Source: UBA7960 sp964348755
Lineage (GTDB): Bacteria; Bacteroidota; Bacteroidia; Bacteroidales; UBA7960
Length of the DNA stretch: 17,194 bases
Direction: 5' to 3'
NCBI GenBank assembly: GCA_964348755.1
Contig: CAYGDW010000063.1
Span: 1-17,194, forward strand
The translations under genes were made by a program, and so were the position numbers. The notes beneath the pieces were generated by a model that saw nothing but the letters and a program-made list of their open reading frames with translations, was not told the origin of the DNA and searched no databases. Below are positions 7,530 to 15,250 of this stretch, in pieces (the first letter of the stretch is position 1; every line of letters starts with the position of its first letter).

Positions 7530-10343
7530 ATGCAACGACTTTTTTCTCTTTTGTTAATAAGCTTATTATCTCTTGGGGCATTTGCCCAGCCTTTCTCTAT
7601 CAGAGGTAAGGTTTCTGACCCCGAAAACCAGGGTCTGCCAAGCGCTACGGTGCTGTTGCTCAGCCCCAGGGACTCAACAATGGTAAACTTTGCCACCACC
7701 AACCTCAACGGAAACTTTGAAATAAATAATTTAAACCGGTCTGAATACCTTATCAGGGTAACTTATATTGGGTTTGCTACTTTATTAAAAAAAATTAGCC
7801 CCCCCGAGGGTAATGTGCTCGAACTTGGCGATTTGAAACTTCAAAACGAAAGGGTTCTATTGCACGAGGTGAGTGTAATCCAGGAACGCATACCCATGCG
7901 TGTAAAAAACGACACCATCGAGTATGATGCCCTGGCATTCAGGCCTTTGCCTAATGAGATGGTTGAAGACATTCTAAAGCGAATGCCAGGAATTGAGGTG
8001 CAGTCTGACGGAAATGTAGTTGCACAGGGCGAAACGGTTCGAAGGGTACTTGTTGATGGCAAAGAATTTTTTGGACGCGACCCCAAAATGGCGACTCAAA
8101 ACCTGCCAGCCGAAGCAGTTTCGAAGGTGCAGGTTTTTGACCAGCGCTCAGAACAGGCGCTCTTTACAGGCATTGACGATGGGCAGCGGGATAGAACCAT
8201 AAACCTGGAGCTGAAAGAAGAACACAAACAAGGCCTTTTTGGCAACTCGAGCCTGGCCTATGGCACCGACCAGCGGTTTATGGGGCGTACCAATATAAAC
8301 CGTTTCGACAACAAAGGACAATTGTCAATTCTTGGAATGGGCAACAACGTAAACCAAACCGGATTTTCGGTGGGCGAATTTATGAACTTTAGCGGTGGCG
8401 CCCAAAGCTTGCTTGGTGGAGGTGGCGGAGGTGGTGCTTTAGTACAGGTTACTATGTCTGGCGGCGGAAGCAGCTCCATTCCGGTTAATTTCGACGGACG
8501 ACCATCGACCAATGGCCTTATGACATCATGGGCCGGTGGGGCAAACGTAAACCGTAAATTAACTGCAAATACCGAAATAAATGCCAGCTATTTTTACAAC
8601 CAGCTTGGCCACGACCTGACCCAGGACCTCGAGCGGGAAAACTTTCTGCCAACGGGCAACTTCTTTTTCGACCAGCAAAGCTTTCAGGACAACCGGAATT
8701 ACAACCATCGGCTCAACCTCAGGCTCGACCATAAATTTAACGAGGGCAGCAGTGTGTTGCTTACTGCCATTGGCAGCACAAACAACACCATAACCTCGCA
8801 GCAAAGCAATAGCCGAACCCTAAATTCGGCTGGCAATGAACAAAATTTGAGCAACCAGATAAACGGTTCAGATGCCATGCGCCTTAACCTCGAAACCAGC
8901 TTGCTTTGGAGGCAACGCCTGAACAAGCCCGGCCGCACCTTTACTGCTGGATTAAACTTTAGTACTAATGGCAACGACCAGGATGCAACACTCGAAGCCA
9001 TTAACCAGTTTTTTGGAACCAATACGCGCCTGGAAGAATTACTGCAAAACAGTACCCTGGCAACCCTCAACCGCTCGCTGGGCGCAAATGCCACATATAC
9101 CGAACCAATTGGCGGCAATCGGTTTGTTGAGGCTAATTACCGAATTACCAGCAATTTCAACGAGGTTGATCAACAAGTGTTCGATACTGATAATGGCGTT
9201 CCCGTGTTAAACAACCTTCTTACAAACAATTACAACAACACTTACCTGTTTCAGCGCGGGGGAATAAACCTTCGACAGGTGCGCGACAACTTTAATATTA
9301 CCATAGGTGCCAACTTGCAGGTAACCAGCCTCAGGGGCAATATTGTAACCACTAACCAGGAAATAAACAAAGATTACACCCATGTGCTGCCAGTGGTAAG
9401 GTTCAATTACGAGTTCAGCAACTTCAGGCGCCTAATTGCCGATTACGAAACCAGTGTGCAGGAACCATCGCTGTTGCAACTTCAGCCACTTATTGATAAC
9501 CGGGATCCGCTCAATATTTATGTGGGAAATCCTCAGCTAAAACCTTCGTTTCGCCACCGCACCACCTTGCGCTACAATACGTTTAACCCGATTACTTCGT
9601 TTGGATTCTTCACCTTTTTTGCCGCCGATTACGTGCGAAATGCAATAACCAATGCCACAAGCTTCGACCAGTCGCTGGTACGTACCATTACCCCCATTAA
9701 TGTGGAAAGCAACCTTAGCCTCAGGGGTAACCTAAACTTCAACATTGGCCTGAGCAAAATTAAGAGCCGCTTTAATATTGGAACAACCTTAAGCCACCTG
9801 CAAAGCATTAATGTGCTCAATGGCACCGAACAGCAAATTGCCAACAACATTATCAGTGCCAACGCCAGGTATTCGTTTAGGCCAGGCGATAAATTCGAAA
9901 CCGCGCTTACTGCCAACCTCAACCAGCAACTTACAAAATACGAGTTTAGCGCCCTGGAGCAGGCATTTTTGAACCAGGCTTTCGGGTCGGAAACAAACCT
10001 GACTTTCCTAAAAAACTGGCGGGCTGTTTTAGGATTTCGCTACCAGATATATGAAGGAAGAACAGCTGAGTTTAACCGCGAAATACCCATGCTCGATTTC
10101 AGCATTTCGCGTAGCTTCCTCAAAGGCAATTCCGGCGAACTAAGACTCGCGGGCTTTAACCTGCTCAACCAGGATTTGGGCGTAACCCAATCGGTCGATG
10201 CAAACTTTATTCAACGACAGGTTACCAACTCGCTGGGGCGTTACTTCCTGCTCACCTTTACATACTCGCTAAACCGTGCACTTAACGCATTTGACGGAGC
10301 AAACAGGCCCGGCGGTGGCGGAATGAGAATGATAATGCATTAA
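7530..10343 (+). CDS. Outer-membrane beta-barrel receptor with N-terminal carboxypeptidase-regulatory-like domain
   Basis: This 937-aa TonB-receptor-like outer-membrane protein begins with a signal peptide of about 19 residues (...LLSLGAFA before QPFS). A carboxypeptidase-regulatory-like beta-sandwich spans about 22-110 (SIRGKVSDPENQGLPSATVLLL...NGNFEINNL...IRVTYIGFATL). A plug-like domain follows at about 125-225 (VEDILKRMPGIEVQSDGNVVAQGETVRRVLVDGKEFFGRDP). The remainder is a large barrel of the family often named outer membrane beta-barrel family 3, with many alternating strands and aromatic or Asn-rich turns. No obvious TonB box and no SusD partner are seen, so the substrate is unknown. 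A seven-glycine loop (LLGGGGGGGAL) interrupts the early barrel. The C-terminus, RPGGGGMRMIMH, resembles the tail of the GLPGLI protein upstream, with which it forms a two-gene unit. Confidence 0.88.
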   Translation: MQRLFSLLLISLLSLGAFAQPFSIRGKVSDPENQGLPSATVLLLSPRDSTMVNFATTNLNGNFEINNLNRSEYLIRVTYIGFATLLKKISPPEGNVLELGDLKLQNERVLLHEVSVIQERIPMRVKNDTIEYDALAFRPLPNEMVEDILKRMPGIEVQSDGNVVAQGETVRRVLVDGKEFFGRDPKMATQNLPAEAVSKVQVFDQRSEQALFTGIDDGQRDRTINLELKEEHKQGLFGNSSLAYGTDQRFMGRTNINRFDNKGQLSILGMGNNVNQTGFSVGEFMNFSGGAQSLLGGGGGGGALVQVTMSGGGSSSIPVNFDGRPSTNGLMTSWAGGANVNRKLTANTEINASYFYNQLGHDLTQDLERENFLPTGNFFFDQQSFQDNRNYNHRLNLRLDHKFNEGSSVLLTAIGSTNNTITSQQSNSRTLNSAGNEQNLSNQINGSDAMRLNLETSLLWRQRLNKPGRTFTAGLNFSTNGNDQDATLEAINQFFGTNTRLEELLQNSTLATLNRSLGANATYTEPIGGNRFVEANYRITSNFNEVDQQVFDTDNGVPVLNNLLTNNYNNTYLFQRGGINLRQVRDNFNITIGANLQVTSLRGNIVTTNQEINKDYTHVLPVVRFNYEFSNFRRLIADYETSVQEPSLLQLQPLIDNRDPLNIYVGNPQLKPSFRHRTTLRYNTFNPITSFGFFTFFAADYVRNAITNATSFDQSLVRTITPINVESNLSLRGNLNFNIGLSKIKSRFNIGTTLSHLQSINVLNGTEQQIANNIISANARYSFRPGDKFETALTANLNQQLTKYEFSALEQAFLNQAFGSETNLTFLKNWRAVLGFRYQIYEGRTAEFNREIPMLDFSISRSFLKGNSGELRLAGFNLLNQDLGVTQSVDANFIQRQVTNSLGRYFLLTFTYSLNRALNAFDGANRPGGGGMRMIMH

Positions 10344-10413
10344 AATAAGAAAAAAGGCACACGGATAAAACCTTGCTGCCGTCAGGCAGGTTTAAAACTT
10401 GAAGTTCAAACCT

Positions 10414-10944
10414 TTAGGCTCCTTCAAGTATTAATTTAAGGTTTATAAGACCCTGGTCGTAGTCTTTCCCCACCGAATTTTCAATGTTCATAAAGAGCAT
10501 CAGAATGTTCATGGGGAAAGGCGCTTTTCCGTGCATACCCCATTTTACCAGGGTTTGGTTTTCGGCAATGCTTTCGGTAGTTATGTAAACCTTGGCTTCA
10601 GATTTAAAAGGCTCAAAAAAGCGCAGAGCAATGTCAATGCGCTCACCTTCCACAATATTTACAATCTCCTGCTCGCCTTTTCCTACATCCTTATTGCCCT
10701 GCCAGGCCGAAATAAAGCCAACAGTGCCATCAACACCGGTGTAAGAATAAACAGCATTGGGGTCTAAATCGCCCCAAACAGTCCATTCATTTTGCAGTTG
10801 CAATGATCTTACGTATTCAAAAACCTCCTGCTCGGGGCAGTTTATTTCTATTTCGCGTTCAACCGTATATTCCTTGGGCAAAATCAACCCTATTACCAGG
10901 ATCACTGCGATAATAGCCACAATAACAATTAGTACTTTCTTCAT
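10414..10944 (-). CDS. Membrane-anchored SRPBCC family protein
   Basis: This 176-aa protein has one N-terminal membrane helix (KKVLIVIVAIIAVILVIGLILP, about 2-23). A START/polyketide-cyclase-like fold follows (about 26-173), recognisable from YTVEREIEINCPEQEVFEYVRSLQLQNEWTVW and the C-terminal helix ENSVGKDYDQGLINLKLILE. Members bind small hydrophobic ligands in some cases, but for this subgroup no function is established. It stands alone: it is convergent with the barrel gene and separated from the CRISPR-Cas locus by a 321-nt intergenic region. I see no reason to link it to CRISPR immunity. Confidence 0.82.
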   Translation of the reverse strand: MKKVLIVIVAIIAVILVIGLILPKEYTVEREIEINCPEQEVFEYVRSLQLQNEWTVWGDLDPNAVYSYTGVDGTVGFISAWQGNKDVGKGEQEIVNIVEGERIDIALRFFEPFKSEAKVYITTESIAENQTLVKWGMHGKAPFPMNILMLFMNIENSVGKDYDQGLINLKLILEGA

Positions 10945-10972
10945 CTTTTTTGGTTTTTGGTTTGTGAGAAAT

Positions 10973-10980
10973 CAAATTTA
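10973..10980 (-). promoter_or_regulatory. -7 promoter box upstream of the SRPBCC gene
   Basis: Read on the minus strand, TAAATTTG matches TAnnTTTG and would start transcription about 20 nt before the ATG at 10944. No convincing -33 TTG is found at the right distance. From 10981 to 11150 I see only AT-rich DNA without a gene or clear signal. Confidence 0.35.
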
Positions 10981-11150
10981 CAAAAATTAATTGCCTATGG
11001 TGGGAAAAATGACCTCAAGATAAACCTCGCTCCCTAATTATTGATGCCAAAATTAGAATGCATCCCTTATTGTAAAATCATGATTTATTATCAAAAAAAA
11101 TTGGGAAATATATACAAAAGACATATTTTAGCAGAAATTAAAAGAAAAAA

Positions 11151-11227
11151 TAAAAAAAGGCGACTTGCGCCGCCTTAAATGTTTTCACAACGGAATAATC
11201 CTTTTTGTGAATTGCTTCAAATTGTGC
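11151..11227 (-). ncRNA. tracrRNA of the type II-C system
   Basis: Read on the minus strand, this region contains an anti-repeat (about 11227-11205, CACAATTTGAAGCAATTCACAA) that matches the plus-strand array repeat with one deleted A and few mismatches, so it pairs with the crRNA repeat. Downstream come a small GGAUUAUUCC nexus-like hairpin, GUUGUGAAAACAUUU, and an intrinsic terminator: stem AAGGCGGC / GUCGCCUU (8 bp with one G-U) around a GCAA tetraloop, then seven Ts (11158-11152). This order is that of type II-C tracrRNAs in Bacteroidota. It is encoded divergently from cas9. With Cas9 and RNase III it should mature pre-crRNA and form the guide duplex. The 5' end is estimated from the promoter boxes at 11230-11260 and is uncertain by several bases. 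Confidence 0.88.
11157..11176 (-). terminator. tracrRNA terminator hairpin
   Basis: On the minus strand an 8-bp stem capped by a GNRA-type GCAA loop is followed directly by a run of seven Ts (11158-11152, overlapping the A-U end of the stem). It defines the 3' end of the tracrRNA. Confidence 0.88.
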
Positions 11228-11245
11228 ACTAAAGGTATAATTTTA
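11212..11245 (+). promoter_or_regulatory. Possible cas9 promoter, overlapping the tracrRNA promoter
   Basis: TTG (11212-11214), 23 nt, TAATTTTA (11238-11245) is a weak match to the same consensus on the plus strand. It would give a leader of about 15 nt before the cas9 ATG. Its -33 box lies inside the anti-repeat, and its -7 box directly abuts the -7 box of the divergent tracrRNA promoter. Confidence 0.3.
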
Positions 11246-11260
11246 ATTTTAAACTCCAAA
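11230..11260 (-). promoter_or_regulatory. tracrRNA promoter
   Basis: Read on the minus strand, TTTG (11260-11257), exactly 19 nt, then TACCTTTA (11237-11230). This fits the Bacteroidota consensus except for the last base of the -7 box. Initiation a few bases further would start the RNA just at the anti-repeat, as expected for a short-form tracrRNA. The -33 box lies 5 nt upstream of the cas9 start codon. Confidence 0.65.
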
Positions 11261-11265
11261 TAATT

Positions 11266-14200
11266 ATGAAAAAAATTTTAGGCCTTGATCTGGGAACCAG
11301 TAGTATTGGTTGGGCTTTGATAAAAGAAGAAAATAATGAAACTTCTATATTGGGATTGGGAAGCAGAATTATTCCACTAAATGTGGATGAACGCGATGAA
11401 TTTTCAGCAGGGAATGAAATATCAAAAAACCGTAAACGGACAATGCGTCGCACCCAACGAAAAGGCTTTGACCGATATCAACTTCGGAGAAAAGCATTAA
11501 CGGATTTACTAATTGGGAATGGCTTTTTTCCCGGCAGCGATTTGCTTGCTCTTGATCAATTGTCATTGTGGGGTTTAAGGGCAAAAGCAGTAACTCAAAA
11601 AGTGGAGCTTAAGGAACTGGGAAGAATACTGTACCATTTGAATCAGAAAAGAGGTTACAAAAGCAGCAGAAAGGAAGAAAATCTTGATAAAAAGGATACA
11701 GAATATGTAGCTGAAGTAAAAAGCCGCCACCAGGATTTAAAAGAAAAAGGCCTAACTATTGGTCAAAAGTTCTATCCTGAATTAGAAGCAAATCCAAATT
11801 ACCGGATTAAGCAGCAAGTTTATCCCCGGGAAGCATATATCGATGAATTTAATGCGATCCTTAAACAACAACAGGTTTACTATCCTGGAATAATTACAGA
11901 TGAATTAATAAACACATTAAGAGATGAGATCATTTACTTTCAAAGAAATCTGAAATCGCAAAAAGGGTTGGTAAGTGTATGTGATTTTGAAGGCTTCTCG
12001 ACAAAAGACAAAGAAGGCAGGGAGGTTTTTGTAGGGCCTAAAGTAGCTCCGCGAAGTTCACCACTATTTCAGATATGCAAAATTTGGGAAAACATTAATA
12101 ACCTGAAGCTCAAAAACAAAAAAGGGGAAGAATTTCAATTTTCATTGCTGCAAAAGGAAAAAATATTTGAACACCTTGATAATAATGAGAGACTGACAGC
12201 TAATGACCTGTTTGGTATTTTGGGAATCAATAAAAATGATGGCTGGTATTATGATAAGCTTTTGTTAAAAGGAATTCAGGGTAATTTGACCAAAACCCAG
12301 ATTGCCAAAGTCCTTGATAATAACAACCCCTGGCTGAGATTCGAGTTGAAGGTTGAAATAAAAGAAGGAGAAGCATTTTTAGTGAATAAAAATACTGGTG
12401 AAATTACAAACTCTGATGAGATTAAGGTTGTTTCTCCTGAACTTGAGCACGAGCCATTGTATAAATTGTGGCATGTTATTTATTCAATTAGTGATTTTGA
12501 AGAATGCAAAAAGGTGCTCCGTGAAAAATTTTTGTTTGACGAACTCACTGCAGAGAAACTTACAAGTATTGATTTCACCAAAAGCGGATTTGGAAATAAA
12601 TCTACAAAAGCTATCAGGAAAATTTTGCCGTATTTAATGAATGGTTGGGTTTACAGCGATGCTTGTTCCTTTGCAGGATACAATCATTCCGGCAGCCTTA
12701 CTAAAGACGAAAATCTAAAGAGAAAACTTTTGGATTCCATTCCATTGCTCCCAAAGAACAGCCTGCGGCAGCCGGTAGTTGAAAAGATACTCAACCAAAT
12801 GATCAATTTGGTTAATGCGGTAATTGAAACTTATGGGCGACCTGATGAAATCAGGGTTGAACTGGCACGGGAGCTTAAGCAAAGCAAGGAAGAAAGAAAC
12901 GACACTTTTAAATTTCTTCGGAAAAGAGAGAAGGAAAACGACCTTATTCGTAACCGGCTGATTGAAGAATACGGAATAAGGGCCACCCGGAATAATGTCA
13001 TCAAATTCAGGCTATTCCATGAAATTAATGGCGAAGAAAGCAAGTTAAATGCTGGCTGCGTGTACTGTGGAAAACCTTTCGGGATTTCAGATGCCCTTAG
13101 GGGAGATAATGTTGATGTGGAGCATATTATTCCGAAATCACTTCTGTTTGATGATTCGCAAAGCAATAAAACCCTTTCGCACAGGGCTTGCAATGAAGCC
13201 AAAGGGAACAAAACCGCTTTCGATTTCATGCAACATAAAGGTACAATTGAAATGGAAGCCTATATTGATCGGGTAGATAAACTACATAAAAACGGATTGA
13301 TTGGCAAGGCCAAGAGAGGTAAGCTTTTGATGCCAGCCAGCAAAATACCTAATGATTTTATAGAAAGACAAATCAGAGAAACTCAGTATATATCCAGAAA
13401 AGCCAGGGAGATTTTGCAGCAGGTGTGCTTTAATGTATGGAGCACAAGCGGAAGCGTAACAGAATACTTACGCTCGTTATGGGGTTGGGATGATGTTTTA
13501 ATGAACTTGCAATTGCCCAGGCATAAGGAACAAGAACTTACTGAGTGGGTTGAATGGGAAACAGGCAACGGGCAGATTCATAAAAAAGAGGTTATAAAAG
13601 GCTGGACCAAGCGTAACGACCACCGCCATCATGCCATTGATGCCATGGTAGTTGCCTGCACCAGGCAGGGCTTTATTCAAAGGGTAAATAACTTAAGCAG
13701 TCAGGGAAATCGTGATGAAATGTATCGCGAATTGAAAGCGAACGGTGAAAACCATAGGAATGGACTTACTCTTTTAGAAAAGTACCTTATTGCACAAAAG
13801 CCTTTTAATACGCATCAGGTACAGCAAAAAATTGCCGGCATTCTAACCTCTTTTAAAGCCGGCAAGAAGGTTGCCAGTTTTGGAAAAAGAAAGATTAAAA
13901 AGGGTGGAAAAACCCAGGTGGTACAAACCGGTATTGTGGTTCCCCGAGGCCCTCTTAGTGAAGAAAGCGTTTACGGCCGAATAATGACTTTGCAGCGCAA
14001 CCCCAAAACCAATCAGGTAATTTATCAACCGCTTAAGTACCTATTTGCCAACCCACACCTGATTTATAAACCAGAGATAAAGAAATTAATTGAAGAAAGA
14101 CTTGCCCGGTTTGCTGGCAATACGAAAAGTGCGTTTGAGTCAGTAAAAAAAGATCCAATCTACCTTGATCGTGAGAATGAAATTGTATTGGAGAATGCAT

Positions 14201-14976
14201 CCTGCTATTCGGCAGAATATGTAATTAAATATCCGGTAGTGGGCTTAAAACCCAATGATGTGCCTTACATTATTGATGGGCGGATAAGGCAACTGGTAAA
14301 AGAACGCCTCGAAAACCACAGTGGAAATCCAAAAGAAGCTTTTAAAGAACCGTTGTGGTTCGACAAGGAAAAATCCATTAAAGTAAATAGTGTTCGCATG
14401 CTTACAGGCTTATCTTCGGTTGAACCGGTAAAGTGGAATGAGAATGGCCTGCCCATTGGTTATGTAAAGCCAGGTAATAACCACCATATTGCCATTTATC
14501 GCGACCCAAACGGGCAGTTGGTAGAGCATGTATGCACATTCTGGCATGCAGTTGAAAGAAGGAAATTCGGAATTCCGGCTATAATCAAAGATCCCGGAAT
14601 GGTTTGGAGCCAAATCCTTTCAAAAGAAAAGGCTTTGCCAGAGAATTTTCTTCAAAAAATGCCAGATGAAAACTTAACGTTTGAAGTAAGCATGCAGCAA
14701 AATGAAATGTTTATTATGGGATTGCAGCAGGAGGAAATTGACTATGCTCTAATTAATAATGATAAGGAAAAAATCAGCAAACATCTTTTCCGTGTTCAAA
14801 AATTAGGGTCCTGTTACTATGTGCTCAGGCATCACCTGGAAACCCAGATTGATGATTCAGCAAAAGCAATGCAGGTTGGGAAGTTTTATAGAATTCAAAG
14901 TTTAAAGGCTTGGGAGATCCCCAATCCCTTTAAAGTTTACATAAATTACCTTGGCGAGCTAAAACCTGCATTTTAA
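11266..14976 (+). CDS. cas9: Cas9, type II-C CRISPR effector nuclease
   Basis: This 1236-aa protein is an RNA-guided double-strand DNA endonuclease. RuvC-I holds D8 in ILGLDLGTSSIGWALI. An arginine-rich bridge helix follows (NRKRTMRRTQRKGFDRYQLRRK, about 54-76), then the recognition lobe up to about residue 510. RuvC-II has E532 in IRVELARELK. HNH has H620 in VEHIIPKS and N643 in CNEAKGNK, and CVYC (598-601) suggests a metal knuckle. RuvC-III has H789 and D792 in HHAIDAMVVA. All nuclease residues appear intact, so both strands should be cut. The 444 residues after RuvC-III are long and include a tandem internal duplication (about 933-980 and 1002-1047), in the part expected to hold the wedge and PAM-interacting domains. 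Its size, the tracrRNA, and the cas1-cas2-only adaptation set indicate subtype II-C. The gene looks more AT-rich than the flanking genes, consistent with transfer. The PAM cannot be predicted from this sequence. Confidence 0.97.
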   Translation: MKKILGLDLGTSSIGWALIKEENNETSILGLGSRIIPLNVDERDEFSAGNEISKNRKRTMRRTQRKGFDRYQLRRKALTDLLIGNGFFPGSDLLALDQLSLWGLRAKAVTQKVELKELGRILYHLNQKRGYKSSRKEENLDKKDTEYVAEVKSRHQDLKEKGLTIGQKFYPELEANPNYRIKQQVYPREAYIDEFNAILKQQQVYYPGIITDELINTLRDEIIYFQRNLKSQKGLVSVCDFEGFSTKDKEGREVFVGPKVAPRSSPLFQICKIWENINNLKLKNKKGEEFQFSLLQKEKIFEHLDNNERLTANDLFGILGINKNDGWYYDKLLLKGIQGNLTKTQIAKVLDNNNPWLRFELKVEIKEGEAFLVNKNTGEITNSDEIKVVSPELEHEPLYKLWHVIYSISDFEECKKVLREKFLFDELTAEKLTSIDFTKSGFGNKSTKAIRKILPYLMNGWVYSDACSFAGYNHSGSLTKDENLKRKLLDSIPLLPKNSLRQPVVEKILNQMINLVNAVIETYGRPDEIRVELARELKQSKEERNDTFKFLRKREKENDLIRNRLIEEYGIRATRNNVIKFRLFHEINGEESKLNAGCVYCGKPFGISDALRGDNVDVEHIIPKSLLFDDSQSNKTLSHRACNEAKGNKTAFDFMQHKGTIEMEAYIDRVDKLHKNGLIGKAKRGKLLMPASKIPNDFIERQIRETQYISRKAREILQQVCFNVWSTSGSVTEYLRSLWGWDDVLMNLQLPRHKEQELTEWVEWETGNGQIHKKEVIKGWTKRNDHRHHAIDAMVVACTRQGFIQRVNNLSSQGNRDEMYRELKANGENHRNGLTLLEKYLIAQKPFNTHQVQQKIAGILTSFKAGKKVASFGKRKIKKGGKTQVVQTGIVVPRGPLSEESVYGRIMTLQRNPKTNQVIYQPLKYLFANPHLIYKPEIKKLIEERLARFAGNTKSAFESVKKDPIYLDRENEIVLENASCYSAEYVIKYPVVGLKPNDVPYIIDGRIRQLVKERLENHSGNPKEAFKEPLWFDKEKSIKVNSVRMLTGLSSVEPVKWNENGLPIGYVKPGNNHHIAIYRDPNGQLVEHVCTFWHAVERRKFGIPAIIKDPGMVWSQILSKEKALPENFLQKMPDENLTFEVSMQQNEMFIMGLQQEEIDYALINNDKEKISKHLFRVQKLGSCYYVLRHHLETQIDDSAKAMQVGKFYRIQSLKAWEIPNPFKVYINYLGELKPAF

Positions 14977-14977
14977 G

Positions 14978-14986
14978 TTTTTTATA
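14978..14986. repeat. Target-site duplication, left copy
   Basis: TTTTTTATA immediately before the left terminal repeat of the inserted element is identical to 15192-15200 after its right end. Both copies are also preceded by a G, so a 10-bp duplication is formally possible; 9 bp fits the terminal repeats better. Confidence 0.8.
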
Positions 14987-15191
14987 CACTATTGTCCGAT
15001 AAAGTAAAAAAGGGTAGAATTTTATGCATGAGATTCCTCACTACGTTCGGAATGACAGTCAGTTAGCTTTTTATTTTGGGGGGTAGGTGGCGGCGAAGCC
15101 CCAACCTACCCCCCTTAATTGCCAAAATCATCGAAAACCCTGTCATTTCGGGCGGAGCGAGAAATCACTTAATTTTTGTCGGCCAGTAGTG
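14987..15191. mobile_element. MITE-like element, copy 2, complete, inserted between cas9 and cas1
   Basis: This complete 205-bp non-coding element has imperfect terminal inverted repeats: CACTATTGTCCGATAAAG (14987-15004) against the reverse complement of TTTTGTCGGCCAGTAGTG (15174-15191), 14 of 18 matching. It is flanked by an exact 9-bp target duplication, TTTTTTATA, at 14978-14986 and 15192-15200. Internal arms at 15030-15058 and 15140-15168 are inversely repeated, and a G-rich/C-rich hairpin lies between them (15078-15114). From 15009 it matches copy 1 at the window start. It codes for no transposase. It lies 10 nt after the cas9 stop codon; without it and one target copy, cas9 and cas1 would be 60 nt apart. 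The transposase family that moved it is not identified. Confidence 0.85.
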
Positions 15192-15200
15192 TTTTTTATA
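15192..15200. repeat. Target-site duplication, right copy
   Basis: TTTTTTATA directly after the right terminal repeat of the inserted element is identical to 14978-14986. Together the two mark a single insertion event after the cas9 gene was already in place. Confidence 0.8.
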
Positions 15201-15250
15201 GAAGCTGGCACAGCATAAAGTTGAAAGTCACCAAAAAAGTTGATTTTTAT

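Noticed and set aside
10344..10413. Possible terminator between the convergent barrel and SRPBCC genes.
   Set aside because: There is a CTGCC/GGCAG hairpin, but the stem is short, broken by a bulge, and not followed closely by a T-run on either strand.
10414..10944. SRPBCC gene as an accessory CRISPR component.
   Set aside because: It is on the opposite strand, has its own promoter box, belongs to a common housekeeping-like family, and is separated from the locus by the tracrRNA.
15176..15250. In-frame 25-codon extension of cas1 beginning with TTG.
   Set aside because: It starts inside the inserted mobile element and is not Cas1-like; the ATG at 15251 gives the standard N-terminus and length.
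15201..15250. A promoter for cas1 after the inserted element.
   Set aside because: TAAAGTTG at 15216-15223 is one base off the consensus and has no upstream TTG at the right distance, so evidence is insufficient.
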